Origin: JANPLG01 sp964609085
GTDB lineage: Bacteria; Armatimonadota; SYMT01
Direction of reading: 5' to 3'
Length of the DNA: 64,000 nucleotides
Assembly (NCBI GenBank): GCA_964609085.1
Contig: CAZSRZ010000010.1
Span: 1 to 64,000 of the forward strand
The notes under the pieces are model-generated. The model saw only the letters and a list, made by a program, of their open reading frames with translations, was not told where the DNA came from and did not search any database. The number at the start of each line of letters is the position of its first letter. Position 1 is the stretch's first letter. A program made the translations under genes and the position numbers. Of this stretch, positions 8,399 through 16,586 are shown one piece after another.

Positions 8399-10267
8399 TC
8401 AATCCGTGCCTGAAATCCAGACGGCCATACCCCCGGGATCCCGGTTGGCCCAGGCATAGTAAGGGACGGCCGTCAGACGAACACTGCGCGGCTCCTGCCA
8501 GGCGACCGTGCCGGAGTCCGCATACAGCGCGTCTCGCCACCCCGCCCCGGGGCGGCGGCGGAGACCATCCGCCTCCAGCACCACGACGCCTCCCAGCACC
8601 TCCGGCACCCAGCGCGGCTCCAACCCGCCGGCCGTGGGGAGCACCGCCTCGCGCGGATCGAATCCAAGATCGCACCCTTCAATACAGTAGAGCAGGGGAC
8701 CGCGGGCCAGAGCGATCCTGCCCTCAACGCCGGGCACCAGCGGATGTGCGGTCAGCCGGCGCGGCTCCATTCTCAGATTGAGTTGAATCTCGTCCCCGGG
8801 CACCCAGCTCCGCTCCAACACGGCGTACTCTCCCGCCACGGCCGGAAATGGTTCGCCGTTCACCCGCAGCTCGGGAGCGCGACACCAGCCCGGGATGCGA
8901 AGTCGCACTGCCGTCGGCGTCCGCGGTGCCCGCTCAATGACCAGCCGGATCCGCCCGTCCCACGGATAGTCCGTCTCGACTCGCATGGCCAGGCTCCCGC
9001 CGTCCAGATCGGCGCGTACTTCCCCGGCCGCGTAGAGGTGGATCCAGAGTTCGGTTCCGGAGCTGGAGGCGAAGTAGGCGGGCAGCGCCGCCAGGAGCCG
9101 GGCAATGTTCGGAGGGCAGCAGGCGCAGTCGAACCACGGCAGGCGGCGGTGGCTGCCCTCATCCGACAGGGGATTCTGGTAGAAGTACTCCTCGCCGGAA
9201 AGGGAGAGACCGCAGGGAATGGCGTTGTAGAGCACCCATTCCATGTGGTCTGCGAAGGACGGCTCGCCCTCCAGGTGCAGCATGCGCCAGGCCCACATCA
9301 TCGCGCCAATGGCGGCGCAGGTTTCAGCATAAGCCCGGTCGTTCGGCAGCTCATAGTCACATCCAAACGCCTCACCCTCATACCGAGAGCCGATCCCTCC
9401 GCTCACATACGAACGCCGTGAGGTCATACTCGTCCAGAGGCGGTCAAGCGAGCGGCGGTAGGCCGGGTTCCCGGTCTCGGCAATAAGATCGGTGGCCCCA
9501 CAACAGTAATACATCATGCGAACAGCGTGCCCAACCACGGAGTCGAGCTCGGTGAAGGGGGCATGGTCCTGGTGGTAGGGGCTGCCCCCGATGACCCCCG
9601 GGCGGCGTCCCCGGCGTTCGATGAACAACTCGGCCTGGGCGAGGTACGCCGGCCGACGAGTCTCGCGATAGAGCTCGACGAGAGCCAGTTCGATCTCCTG
9701 GTGCCCACAGGTGCCCTCCCGTCCACCGGGGCCGAACAGGGCGCAGATGAGGTCGGCAAGTCGGATAGCAACCTGCAGCAGGTCATCCCGCCCGGTGCAG
9801 CGGCGAACGGCGACCGCCGCCTGGATCAGGTGGCCCGCGCAGTAGAGCTCATGGAGGTCGCGAAGGTTGGTCCACCGTTCTTCCTCGCGCTGGCGAGTGA
9901 AGTGCGTGTTGAGGTAGCCGTCCTCGCACTGGGCCGCGGCGATCTCGCTGATGACGGCGTCGAGCAGACTGGTCAGTTCCGCATCCGGCGACTCGGCCAG
10001 AGCGTAGGCGACCGCTTCGACCCACTTGTAGACGTCAGAGTCGTTGTAGTAGCGGCCTTGGAAGGGACGATCGATCTTGCCCGCGGCCCGGCGGAAGTTG
10101 TCGATCCGGCCGGTCTCCTCGCACTTGCGGTACTGGGAGGGGAGGGTGGTCTCCCGGTTCACTTGACGCCGCGGCGTCCAGAAGCCGTCGCGCAGCTTGA
10201 CCGCTCCCAGCGGGAGAGGTGTCAACCGGGCGTGCGGGCTCTGTCGGGTATCGAGAACGGAACTCAT
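8399..10267 (-). CDS. Glycoside hydrolase family 127 (DUF1680) protein, probable beta-L-arabinofuranosidase
   Basis: GH127 enzymes remove beta-L-arabinofuranose from plant glycans with a zinc-held cysteine nucleophile. This 622-residue protein begins with the family segment LGAVKLRDGFWTPRRQVNRE and has FQGRYYNDSDVYKWVEA. Near residue 314 it has E-T-C-A, and near 380 C-A-C-C-P-P-N, which supply the Glu and Cys ligands and the nucleophile Cys in characterised members. No signal peptide is visible at the chosen start, so it is probably cytosolic. The ATG at 10267 follows a G-rich SD. The frame stays open upstream, but that stretch overlaps trxB and reads as shadow. It lies 14 bases after trxB. 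Confidence 0.9.
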   Translation of the reverse strand: MSSVLDTRQSPHARLTPLPLGAVKLRDGFWTPRRQVNRETTLPSQYRKCEETGRIDNFRRAAGKIDRPFQGRYYNDSDVYKWVEAVAYALAESPDAELTSLLDAVISEIAAAQCEDGYLNTHFTRQREEERWTNLRDLHELYCAGHLIQAAVAVRRCTGRDDLLQVAIRLADLICALFGPGGREGTCGHQEIELALVELYRETRRPAYLAQAELFIERRGRRPGVIGGSPYHQDHAPFTELDSVVGHAVRMMYYCCGATDLIAETGNPAYRRSLDRLWTSMTSRRSYVSGGIGSRYEGEAFGCDYELPNDRAYAETCAAIGAMMWAWRMLHLEGEPSFADHMEWVLYNAIPCGLSLSGEEYFYQNPLSDEGSHRRLPWFDCACCPPNIARLLAALPAYFASSSGTELWIHLYAAGEVRADLDGGSLAMRVETDYPWDGRIRLVIERAPRTPTAVRLRIPGWCRAPELRVNGEPFPAVAGEYAVLERSWVPGDEIQLNLRMEPRRLTAHPLVPGVEGRIALARGPLLYCIEGCDLGFDPREAVLPTAGGLEPRWVPEVLGGVVVLEADGLRRRPGAGWRDALYADSGTVAWQEPRSVRLTAVPYYAWANRDPGGMAVWISGTD

Positions 10268-10281
10268 CGCCCAGGACCCCC

Positions 10282-11232
10282 CTAGTGATCCCCCCGCGCC
10301 TCCAGCCATCGCTCCGCCTCGATCGCCGCCATGCAGCCCATTCCGGCGGCCGTCACTGCCTGCCGGTACACCTTGTCGGCGATGTCGCCCGCCGCGAAGA
10401 CACCATCCACATTGGTCATCGAGGTGCCCGGCTTCACAATCAGGTATCCAGTCTCGTCCATATCCAGCACACCGCGGAAGAGCGTTGAGTTGGGCTGGTG
10501 CCCGATGGCGATGAAGACGCCCTGGATGGGCACATCCCGTGTCGACCCGTCCACCATGCTTTTCAAGCGCACGCCCGTCACCTTGCCCGTCTCCATCCCC
10601 AGGATTTCGTCGACGGCGGCGTTGAGTTCCCACCGGATCTTCGGGTTGGCGTGAGCGCGGTCGACCATGATCTTGGAAGCTCGAAACTGTTCGCGCCGAT
10701 GGACAACGGTGACTGACTTGCACATCCGTGTGAGGAAGTTGGCCTCTTCCATCGCCGTGTCGCCCCCACCGACCACCATCACATCCTGGTCTCTGAAGAA
10801 GAAGCCGTCGCAGGTGGCGCAGGCGGAGACGCCGCGGCCGCCGAGGCCCTCCGGCCAGGGGCGCTCAGTGGGTATCCCCAGCCACTTGGCCGAAGCACCC
10901 GTGGCGACGATAAGGGCGCGCGTCTGGAGCACGGCATCCTCGGTCCGCACGGAGAAGGGCCATCCACCCAGCTCGACGGACTGCACGTCTCCCCAGATGA
11001 GCTCTGTGCCGAAGCGCTCCGCCTGCTTGCGGAAGAGGTCCATCACCTCGGGCCCCATGATTCCCTCGGGAAAGCCGGGGTAGTTTTCCACGTCGGTCGT
11101 GATCATGAGCTGCCCGCCCGGCTGGCTGCCCTCAATCACGACGGGGCTGAGATTGGCGCGAGCGGCGTAGATGGCGGCGGTCAGCCCCGCCGGTCCCGAG
11201 CCGATGATGATCACGTTCCGAACGTCGCCCAT
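10282..11232 (-). CDS. trxB: Thioredoxin-disulfide reductase
   Basis: This flavoenzyme of 316 residues passes electrons from NADPH to thioredoxin. It shows the FAD dinucleotide fold (IIIGSGPAGLTAAIYAARA), the redox-active CATCDG, the NADPH-binding VVGGGDTAMEEANFL and the C-terminal FAD motif (GVFAAGDIADKVYRQAVTAA). Length and motif order are standard. It is the first gene of a likely two-gene transcript with the GH127 gene, an odd pairing with no obvious shared function. It is divergent from aroQ, and a long inverted repeat lies between them. Confidence 0.97.
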   Translation of the reverse strand: MGDVRNVIIIGSGPAGLTAAIYAARANLSPVVIEGSQPGGQLMITTDVENYPGFPEGIMGPEVMDLFRKQAERFGTELIWGDVQSVELGGWPFSVRTEDAVLQTRALIVATGASAKWLGIPTERPWPEGLGGRGVSACATCDGFFFRDQDVMVVGGGDTAMEEANFLTRMCKSVTVVHRREQFRASKIMVDRAHANPKIRWELNAAVDEILGMETGKVTGVRLKSMVDGSTRDVPIQGVFIAIGHQPNSTLFRGVLDMDETGYLIVKPGTSMTNVDGVFAAGDIADKVYRQAVTAAGMGCMAAIEAERWLEARGDH

Positions 11233-11283
11233 CGCTTCCCCCTGCCGGATCCGTCCGGCCCCACAATCTTATCCGCCCGTCTT

Positions 11284-11338
11284 GGTGTGGATACCGATGC
11301 AGGGGTTCCCGCCGGGGCAGCGGAACTGGATCCACACC
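11284..11338. promoter_or_regulatory. Nested inverted repeat between trxB and aroQ
   Basis: GGTGTGGAT (11284-11292) pairs perfectly with ATCCACACC (11330-11338). Inside it a second pair, GTTCC and GGAAC (about 11306-11326), flanks a GC-rich loop. The element lies about 25 bases before the aroQ start and 50 bases from trxB. It could be a protein-binding operator or a leader RNA hairpin for aroQ. No T-run follows, so it is not an intrinsic terminator. Confidence 0.4.
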
Positions 11339-11363
11339 CCGGAGGGGGGACAGGAGCCCGGCG

Positions 11364-11822
11364 GTGATTCGCATTCTGGTGGTGCACGGACCCAATCTCA
11401 ACCTACTCGGCCGGCGTGAGCCCGAGATTTACGGGCGACTGACCCTTGAGCAGATCAACGAGCGGCTGGCGGAGGTGGCGACGGCGGAGGGGATCGAACT
11501 CCGTGCGCTGCAATCGAATCACGAGGGAGCGCTGGTGGACGCCCTCCACTCCGCCGTCTCGTGGGCGGACGCCGTCCTGATCAACCCGGGTGCCTATACG
11601 CATACCAGCATCGCGCTGCGTGATGCCGTGGTGGCGATCGGTCTGCCGGTGGTGGAGGTGCATCTCTCCAACACCCATGCCCGCGAGGAGTTTCGGCACC
11701 GCAGTTGCATCAGCCCCGTTGCTGCCGGCGTCATTGTCGGCTTTGGCCTCAACAGCTACCTGCTCGGGCTATGGGCCGCCCGAGACCTCGCCCTTGCCCG
11801 ACCGGGACGCGCTGCTGAATGA
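11364..11822 (+). CDS. aroQ: Type II 3-dehydroquinate dehydratase
   Basis: This enzyme performs the third shikimate pathway step, 3-dehydroquinate to 3-dehydroshikimate. It has 152 residues, typical of the dodecameric type II class. Motifs are VVHGPNLNLLGRREPEIYG (with the catalytic Tyr/Arg loop), QSNHEGALVDALH, INPGAYTHTSIALRDA and EVHLSNTHAREEFR, with the catalytic His. The start is GTG with AGGAG 7 bases upstream. The last four bases overlap the ATG of the M24 peptidase, so translation is coupled; aroQ-pepQ pairs are common in bacteria. Confidence 0.96.
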   Translation: MIRILVVHGPNLNLLGRREPEIYGRLTLEQINERLAEVATAEGIELRALQSNHEGALVDALHSAVSWADAVLINPGAYTHTSIALRDAVVAIGLPVVEVHLSNTHAREEFRHRSCISPVAAGVIVGFGLNSYLLGLWAARDLALARPGRAAE

Positions 11823-12910
11823 ACCAGAGACTTGACAGGCTTCGCTCCACTCTCACGCTGGCGCTGCCCGAACCGGGCCTCACCGCCTGGCTGGTGCACG
11901 ATCCGGTGGAGGTTGCCTACCTGACCGGGTTCCGCGGATCCACGGCCTCGGTGGTAGTCACACCCGAGCACGCTATCTTCATCACCGATGGCCGCTATGC
12001 CGAGCAGGCACGGCGCGAGTGTGAGGGCGTGGAGATTCGTGTGATCGCAAGTGGGCAGACGATCGATCGGCTGCTGGCGGACATCGTCCTTGAGTTGGGG
12101 GTCGTGAGATTGGGCGTGGACGGCGACCACCTCTCCGTCAACCGGCTGAGCGCCCTAGCGGCCCTGATGTCTGAAGTCATCCTCGTGCCGCTCCCGAATC
12201 CGGTTCAGCAGCTACGTCAGGTCAAGGACGCCGACGAGATTGCCACGATGCGCCGAGCCTGCGCGCTGGTGGACCGGGCGTTCGAGCGTTTTCTGGAGGT
12301 GGTTCGGCCCGGCGTTCGGGAGATCGATGTGGCGGCGGAGCTGGAGTTCTGGATCAAGGCCCGTGGTGCCGAGGACCGCGCTTTCGACACCATCGTCGCC
12401 TCGGGCGTGCGTTCGGCTCTGCCGCACGGGCGTGCCTCGGAGAAGGAGATCGAGCGGGGCGACTTCGTGACGCTCGACTTCGGGGCGCGGATAGACGGTT
12501 ACAACAGCGACCTGACTCGGACGGTCGTGGTCGGTCCCGCAACTGCGAGGCAGCGGGAGGTCCATACTGCAGTCCTGAAGGCCCAGCAAGCGGGACTCGA
12601 CGCGATCCGACCCGGAGCCTCCGGTCGGGATGTCGACGCCGCCGCCCGGGCATCCTTCGCGGCCGCGGGAATGCTGGAACACTTCCCCCACGGCCTGGGC
12701 CACGGCCTGGGCCGGGTGGTGCACGATCACGTCGCCTTTTCCCAGCGCTCCGAACTGATTCTACAGCCCGGGATGATCGTCACGGTGGAACCAGGACTCT
12801 ACTTCCCGGGCTGGGGTGGTTGTCGCATCGAAGAGGACGTTCTGGTGACCGACGGCGGTGCCGAGCTTCTCACCCGTTCCTCGCGCGAGCTGATAGAGAT
12901 CGGGATCTGA
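11819..12910 (+). CDS. pepQ: M24B family Xaa-Pro aminopeptidase / proline dipeptidase
   Basis: A 363-residue metallopeptidase that cleaves X-Pro bonds. Residues 1-130 form the creatinase N-terminal domain (VHDPVEVAYLTGFRGSTASV). The pita-bread catalytic domain follows, with all five metal ligands visible: Asp in TLDFGARIDGYNSD, Asp in SDLTRT, His in HGLGHGLG, Glu in VEPGLYF and Glu in CRIEEDVLV. The ATG overlaps the aroQ stop by four bases. Assignment to pepQ rather than pepP or ypdF rests on length and on the conserved aroQ neighbour, so the exact specificity is not certain. Confidence 0.9.
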   Translation: MNQRLDRLRSTLTLALPEPGLTAWLVHDPVEVAYLTGFRGSTASVVVTPEHAIFITDGRYAEQARRECEGVEIRVIASGQTIDRLLADIVLELGVVRLGVDGDHLSVNRLSALAALMSEVILVPLPNPVQQLRQVKDADEIATMRRACALVDRAFERFLEVVRPGVREIDVAAELEFWIKARGAEDRAFDTIVASGVRSALPHGRASEKEIERGDFVTLDFGARIDGYNSDLTRTVVVGPATARQREVHTAVLKAQQAGLDAIRPGASGRDVDAAARASFAAAGMLEHFPHGLGHGLGRVVHDHVAFSQRSELILQPGMIVTVEPGLYFPGWGGCRIEEDVLVTDGGAELLTRSSRELIEIGI

Positions 12911-13215
12911 CCCGGGAACACCGCCCTGGAGCCATCCTGGGAGTTGCCCTGTGAACTCAGAGCTTCAGCTCAGCCGGCCCGTCGCCGTCAAACTTGACCA
13001 AGGCCAGGAGAGTGCCCTCCCTTCGGCAGTGCACCTTCCCGCACGCCCTGAATCGACGGGCGACCAGTGGCAAAAGGGCTGACGATCTCTGCACTCCCTC
13101 AAGACCTGCAGTTCCGTGGCGATGCCTACCAACCCGGGAGACGACCTGGCGGGCATCCGGTTGTTCCTCCGTGCCGACGGGCCTGTTAAGATGGTCTCCG
13201 ACCAACTCGAGACCC
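12911..13215. other. 305-base intergenic stretch, no confident gene
   Basis: No recognisable gene, RNA or terminator. On the minus strand a frame running to 12957 ends with FRACGKVHCRREGTLLALVK and looks slightly protein-like, but its upstream half is only antisense to def and it has no convincing start or SD. I leave it as non-coding or a gene remnant. The plus-strand promoter for def-fmt should lie here. Confidence 0.4.
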
Positions 13216-13797
13216 ATGCCTCTTCTGAAAATCGCCCGAATCCCCCAGGATGAGACCGTCCTGCGACAGCGCTGCCGCCCGATCACCCGCGTCGACGAAC
13301 GGATGAAGCGGCTGATCGCCGACATGCTTGAAACCATGCACGAGGCGGCCGGAGTTGGGCTTGCCGCGCCGCAGGTCTTCGTGCCGCAGCGGTTGTTCGT
13401 CTACTTAGACGGCACGGAGGAAGGGGCTCTCATCAACCCCGAGATCCTGCAGGCGGAAGGCACAGAGGTGGGGACGGAAGGCTGCCTGAGCATTCCCCGT
13501 CTGCAGGGCGACGTGGAACGGTCGACGCGGCTTGTCGTCAGTGGGCTCGACCGGAACGGGGGGCGAGTGCGCATTGAGGCAGCCGATTACCTGGCTCGCA
13601 TTTTCCAGCATGAGATCGACCACTTGAACGGTGTGCTGTTTACAGACAAGGCCGACCGTGAATCCCTCCACTGGCTCACCGAAGAAGAAGAACTCGAACG
13701 CCGGGCCTCGGGAAAACAACGCCGAGAGGCCATGCTAAGCGGGGAGCCTGCTGCGAAGCCGCGCCGCGTCCGCATCCTGCGGCGAGTGACCGAGTAG
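13216..13797 (+). CDS. def: Peptide deformylase
   Basis: Removes the N-formyl group from nascent proteins. The 193-residue protein has the three metal and active-site motifs: GVGLAAPQV, EGCLSIPRL (Cys ligand) and HEIDHLNGVLF (HExxH). An in-frame extension upstream to 12994 is possible, but the ATG at 13216 begins with the standard N-terminus (MPLLKIARIPQDETVLRQRC). The C-terminal tail is a basic extension. It lies 13 bases before fmt, the usual def-fmt operon that makes and removes the formyl mark. Confidence 0.96.
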   Translation: MPLLKIARIPQDETVLRQRCRPITRVDERMKRLIADMLETMHEAAGVGLAAPQVFVPQRLFVYLDGTEEGALINPEILQAEGTEVGTEGCLSIPRLQGDVERSTRLVVSGLDRNGGRVRIEAADYLARIFQHEIDHLNGVLFTDKADRESLHWLTEEEELERRASGKQRREAMLSGEPAAKPRRVRILRRVTE

Positions 13798-13810
13798 CCC
13801 GAGGTCTGCT

Positions 13811-14758
13811 GTGGCGGAACCGACGCTGGATCTCGTGTTCATGGGAACCTCCACCTTCGCCGTGCCGAGCCTCCTCGCTCTGCACCAGGCCGGGCATCGG
13901 ATTCGGGCGGTCGTGACCCAGCCGGACCGGCCGCACGGTCGCGGCATGCGGCCGGCCTCTCCGGCGGTCAAGTCCGCTGCCGTAGGATTGAGCCTGCCGG
14001 TTCTTCAGCCCCCCCGAGCCTCGGATCCGGAGTTCATCGCCCGAATCGCGGAGATCGCGCCGGATCTGATCGTCGTCGTCGCCTACGGTCAGATCCTGAA
14101 GCCGGCGCTCCTGGCGGTGCCCAGGTTCGGATGCATCAACCTGCATGGGTCGCTTCTCCCAGCGCTGCGAGGCGCCGCACCCATCCAGTGGGCCGTGATC
14201 AGGGGTCTCACGGCGACGGGCGTCACGACGATGCAGATGGATGCCGGAATGGACACGGGCGACGTGCTCCTGCAGCGGACGGAGCTGATCGACCCCGCAC
14301 AGACTGCGGGAAACCTGGCGGAGCGCCTCGCGGGCGTGGGGGCGGAGTTGCTGCTTCGAACCGTGGATGGGATGCAGCGTGGGGATCTCCGGCGCCATCC
14401 CCAGGACTCATCGCTGGCGACCCTCGCGCCCATGCTCAGTCGCGCAGACGGAGAGTTGCAGTGGGACCGCAGCGCCGTATCCCTCCGGAATCGAATCCAT
14501 GGCTGCAATCCCAGCCCGGGAGCCTTTGCGCGACGTCATGGGAGCGTGGTCAAGATCTGGCGGGCCGAGGCGCTGCCGGCCTCTCGCCTTGCCGAGCCGG
14601 GCACCGTCGTCAATGCCCGAGATCTGACCATAGCAACCTCGGATGGCTGGCTCCGTCTCCTGGATGTACAGCCCGAGAACCGCGCTCGACTGGACGGCGC
14701 TGCCTACTGCCGTGGTTATCGCGTGGAGCCGGGAGAGCGATGGCAGGATGGATTCTGA
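13811..14758 (+). CDS. fmt: Methionyl-tRNA formyltransferase
   Basis: Formylates initiator Met-tRNA using 10-formyl-tetrahydrofolate. 315 residues, standard length. It shows VFMGTSTFAVPSLLAL at the N-terminus and INLHGSLLPALRGAAPIQWA, which carries the catalytic Asn and His and the folate-binding SLLPxxRG loop. DAGMDTGDVLL follows with the catalytic Asp, then the C-terminal OB-fold domain. Starts with GTG just after def. Confidence 0.96.
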   Translation: MAEPTLDLVFMGTSTFAVPSLLALHQAGHRIRAVVTQPDRPHGRGMRPASPAVKSAAVGLSLPVLQPPRASDPEFIARIAEIAPDLIVVVAYGQILKPALLAVPRFGCINLHGSLLPALRGAAPIQWAVIRGLTATGVTTMQMDAGMDTGDVLLQRTELIDPAQTAGNLAERLAGVGAELLLRTVDGMQRGDLRRHPQDSSLATLAPMLSRADGELQWDRSAVSLRNRIHGCNPSPGAFARRHGSVVKIWRAEALPASRLAEPGTVVNARDLTIATSDGWLRLLDVQPENRARLDGAAYCRGYRVEPGERWQDGF

Positions 14759-14879
14759 GCATGTGCCACGATGACGAGGAGTCTGTAGACCGCAGGCAGA
14801 AGATACCTCCATCCTACGCGCGGCGACGTGACTGCGGTAAGCTCAAAATGAACTGCTTGTCGATACGGAACCGGTGGAA

Positions 14880-14925
14880 CCCTGCCCCACCGGGCTCGGC
14901 GGCTCACCGCCGCCTCCGGGCAGGG
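14880..14925 (+). other. Strong nested stem-loop upstream of the TPR gene
   Basis: CCCTGCCC (14880-14887) pairs with GGGCAGGG (14918-14925), and inside it CGGCGG (14897-14902) pairs with CCGCCG (14907-14912) around a CTCA tetraloop. There is no T-run. The element ends 29 bases before the TPR start codon. It may be a structured 5' leader or a transcript-end stabiliser for fmt. Confidence 0.4.
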
Positions 14926-14954
14926 ACAAGAAAGCGGGCCGGGGGCGCGACGAA

Positions 14955-15323
14955 ATGAGTGCGCAAACCGCTGAGGGTACAACCGAAGAGCGGCTTCAAC
15001 AGGGCATTCTGTTCAAGCAGCAAGGTGAGTATGAATCTGCGCTCGAGATGGTGAGATCCGTCATCGAGTCGGAGCCCACCCATGCGCGAGCCTACTGCGA
15101 GATGGGACTAATCCTGAACTTCACGGGAGACTTCGATGGCAGCATTGATGCCCTCAAGCAGTCCGTCGCTCTGGATCCGACCTTTCTCGAGGCACGAAAC
15201 CACCTCGCACTCGCCTACTCGATGCTCGGATACAGGGATGAAGCGCGGGCCGAGTTGGAGGCTGTACTTGAAGTCGATCCAGCCAATGCCACTGCATTGC
15301 GGCACATCGTCTACTTCCAATAG
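14955..15323 (+). CDS. Small TPR-repeat protein
   Basis: 122 residues, made almost entirely of about three tetratricopeptide repeats (GILFKQQGEYESALEMVRSV, then AYCEMGLILNFTGDFDGSID and HLALAYSMLGYRDEARAELE). No signal peptide or membrane segment, so probably a cytosolic protein-protein interaction scaffold; the partner is unknown. The ATG at 14955 precedes the first repeat by about 20 residues. A longer in-frame reading to 14874 would translate the stem-loop region and looks artificial. Confidence 0.8.
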   Translation: MSAQTAEGTTEERLQQGILFKQQGEYESALEMVRSVIESEPTHARAYCEMGLILNFTGDFDGSIDALKQSVALDPTFLEARNHLALAYSMLGYRDEARAELEAVLEVDPANATALRHIVYFQ

Positions 15324-15366
15324 CAGACCCCGCCCCCTCCGCTCCCCGCCTCCGTAAGCCATCCCG

Positions 15367-16017
15367 GTGCACCCACCCACGACCCGGTTTCCCGGTACAC
15401 CAGCCGGTAATGTCCCGCTCTTTCCCGCCCCGGCGGTGGCCCGGTGGCTCGACCGGTTGGGCGTCGCCTGCAGGTGGCGGGCGGCGATGTCGCTGGAGCT
15501 GGGGGAGTTGAGGGACGAAGCACCACTCCCTCGCGGCTATGAGATCCGCACGTGGGAGGAGTGGTCCGGTGCCGGATCGTTGATGGATGTCGCGGCCGTG
15601 GACCACGCCGCCTATCGGGACTCCCTCGACGCGCGGCTCTACTGGCAGTACTTTCAGACCCTGGAGGGCTGTCGCCGGATGTGGGATGAGGCGATTCTGG
15701 GGAAGTTTGGGCGCTTCGACACTCAGCGGACGATGGTCCTGGTGCGCGCCGGCCAGGTGTGTGGTGACGTCATGGCCAGCATCCGAAACCCCAGGGAAGC
15801 TTTCATCGGGAACCTGGCGGTGGCACCCGAACATCGGGGGGGTACCGGCTCGGCCCTGCTGCTGCGCTGCCTCTGGGCCTACCGCGCCGCCGGGTTCGAG
15901 CGCATCAGCCTTGCGGTGACACTGGACAACGTCAGCGCCTATCGCTTATACACTCGGTTAGGTTTTCGGGTTACTGGCCGGTTCTTGCTGTTCACGCGCC
16001 CGGGACGGTCGACCTGA
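15367..16017 (+). CDS. GNAT-family N-acetyltransferase
   Basis: 216 residues from a GTG start; the internal ATG at 15487 is an alternative. The C-terminal half carries the acetyl-CoA signature (NLAVAPEHRGGTGSALLLRC) followed by the conserved VTLDNVSAYRLYTRLGFRVT of GNAT motif B. The substrate cannot be inferred. The N-terminal 120 residues are family-variable. It lies 20 bases ahead of gtrA-yfhO-type genes, so a role in modifying an envelope sugar is possible but only inferred from position. Confidence 0.8.
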   Translation: MHPPTTRFPGTPAGNVPLFPAPAVARWLDRLGVACRWRAAMSLELGELRDEAPLPRGYEIRTWEEWSGAGSLMDVAAVDHAAYRDSLDARLYWQYFQTLEGCRRMWDEAILGKFGRFDTQRTMVLVRAGQVCGDVMASIRNPREAFIGNLAVAPEHRGGTGSALLLRCLWAYRAAGFERISLAVTLDNVSAYRLYTRLGFRVTGRFLLFTRPGRST

Positions 16018-16037
16018 GCGATTCTCCGGCGGTATCC

Positions 16038-16577
16038 ATGGCGGCAATCGAAACGACCCAGGGGGGGCTCTCCGCACTCCTGGCGCGTCCCGGCATCCGA
16101 CAATTCGTCAAGTTCTGCCTCGTCGGCGCCACCAGCACCGTCATCGATTTTGGGGTGTACCTGGGGCTGATCGAATGGCTGCACCTCGCCAACTGGGTCG
16201 GCGGCACCTTCGGGATTGCGGATGCCGGTCACGCACTGGCGGTTGCCCGACCGATCGCCCTGACGATCGGTTTTCTCTTCGCCGTTACGAACGGCTACAT
16301 CTGGAACAGTCGGTGGACCTTCAGGGGTGCTGAATCCGATGGCGTGTCTGATCGCAAGCGCTACGCCAAGTTCGTGGCCACCAACGTCATCGGTTGGTTG
16401 CTCAGCCAGGCGATCCTCAACACGGTGGCGCACACCGCGCCCGACGCCGTGTTGGCCCCGATCCGATCGGTCACCCACCTTCAGGATCCAGCCGGGTTCC
16501 TCGGCAAGCTGATCGCAGTCGGTGTGGTTGTCTCCTGGAACTTCCTCGCCAGTAAGTACTGGACTTTCAGGAAGTGA
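16038..16577 (+). CDS. GtrA family membrane protein
   Basis: 179 residues with about four transmembrane helices. Family marks are FVKFCLVGATSTVIDFGVYL in the first helix, FLFAVTNGYIWNSRWTFRG and the C-terminal NFLASKYWTFRK. GtrA proteins are thought to flip or bind polyprenyl-phosphate sugars during cell-surface polysaccharide modification. It is followed after 9 bases by a large YfhO-like membrane protein, a sensible partner for surface glycan glycosylation. Confidence 0.9.
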   Translation: MAAIETTQGGLSALLARPGIRQFVKFCLVGATSTVIDFGVYLGLIEWLHLANWVGGTFGIADAGHALAVARPIALTIGFLFAVTNGYIWNSRWTFRGAESDGVSDRKRYAKFVATNVIGWLLSQAILNTVAHTAPDAVLAPIRSVTHLQDPAGFLGKLIAVGVVVSWNFLASKYWTFRK

Positions 16578-16586
16578 CGCGCGGGG

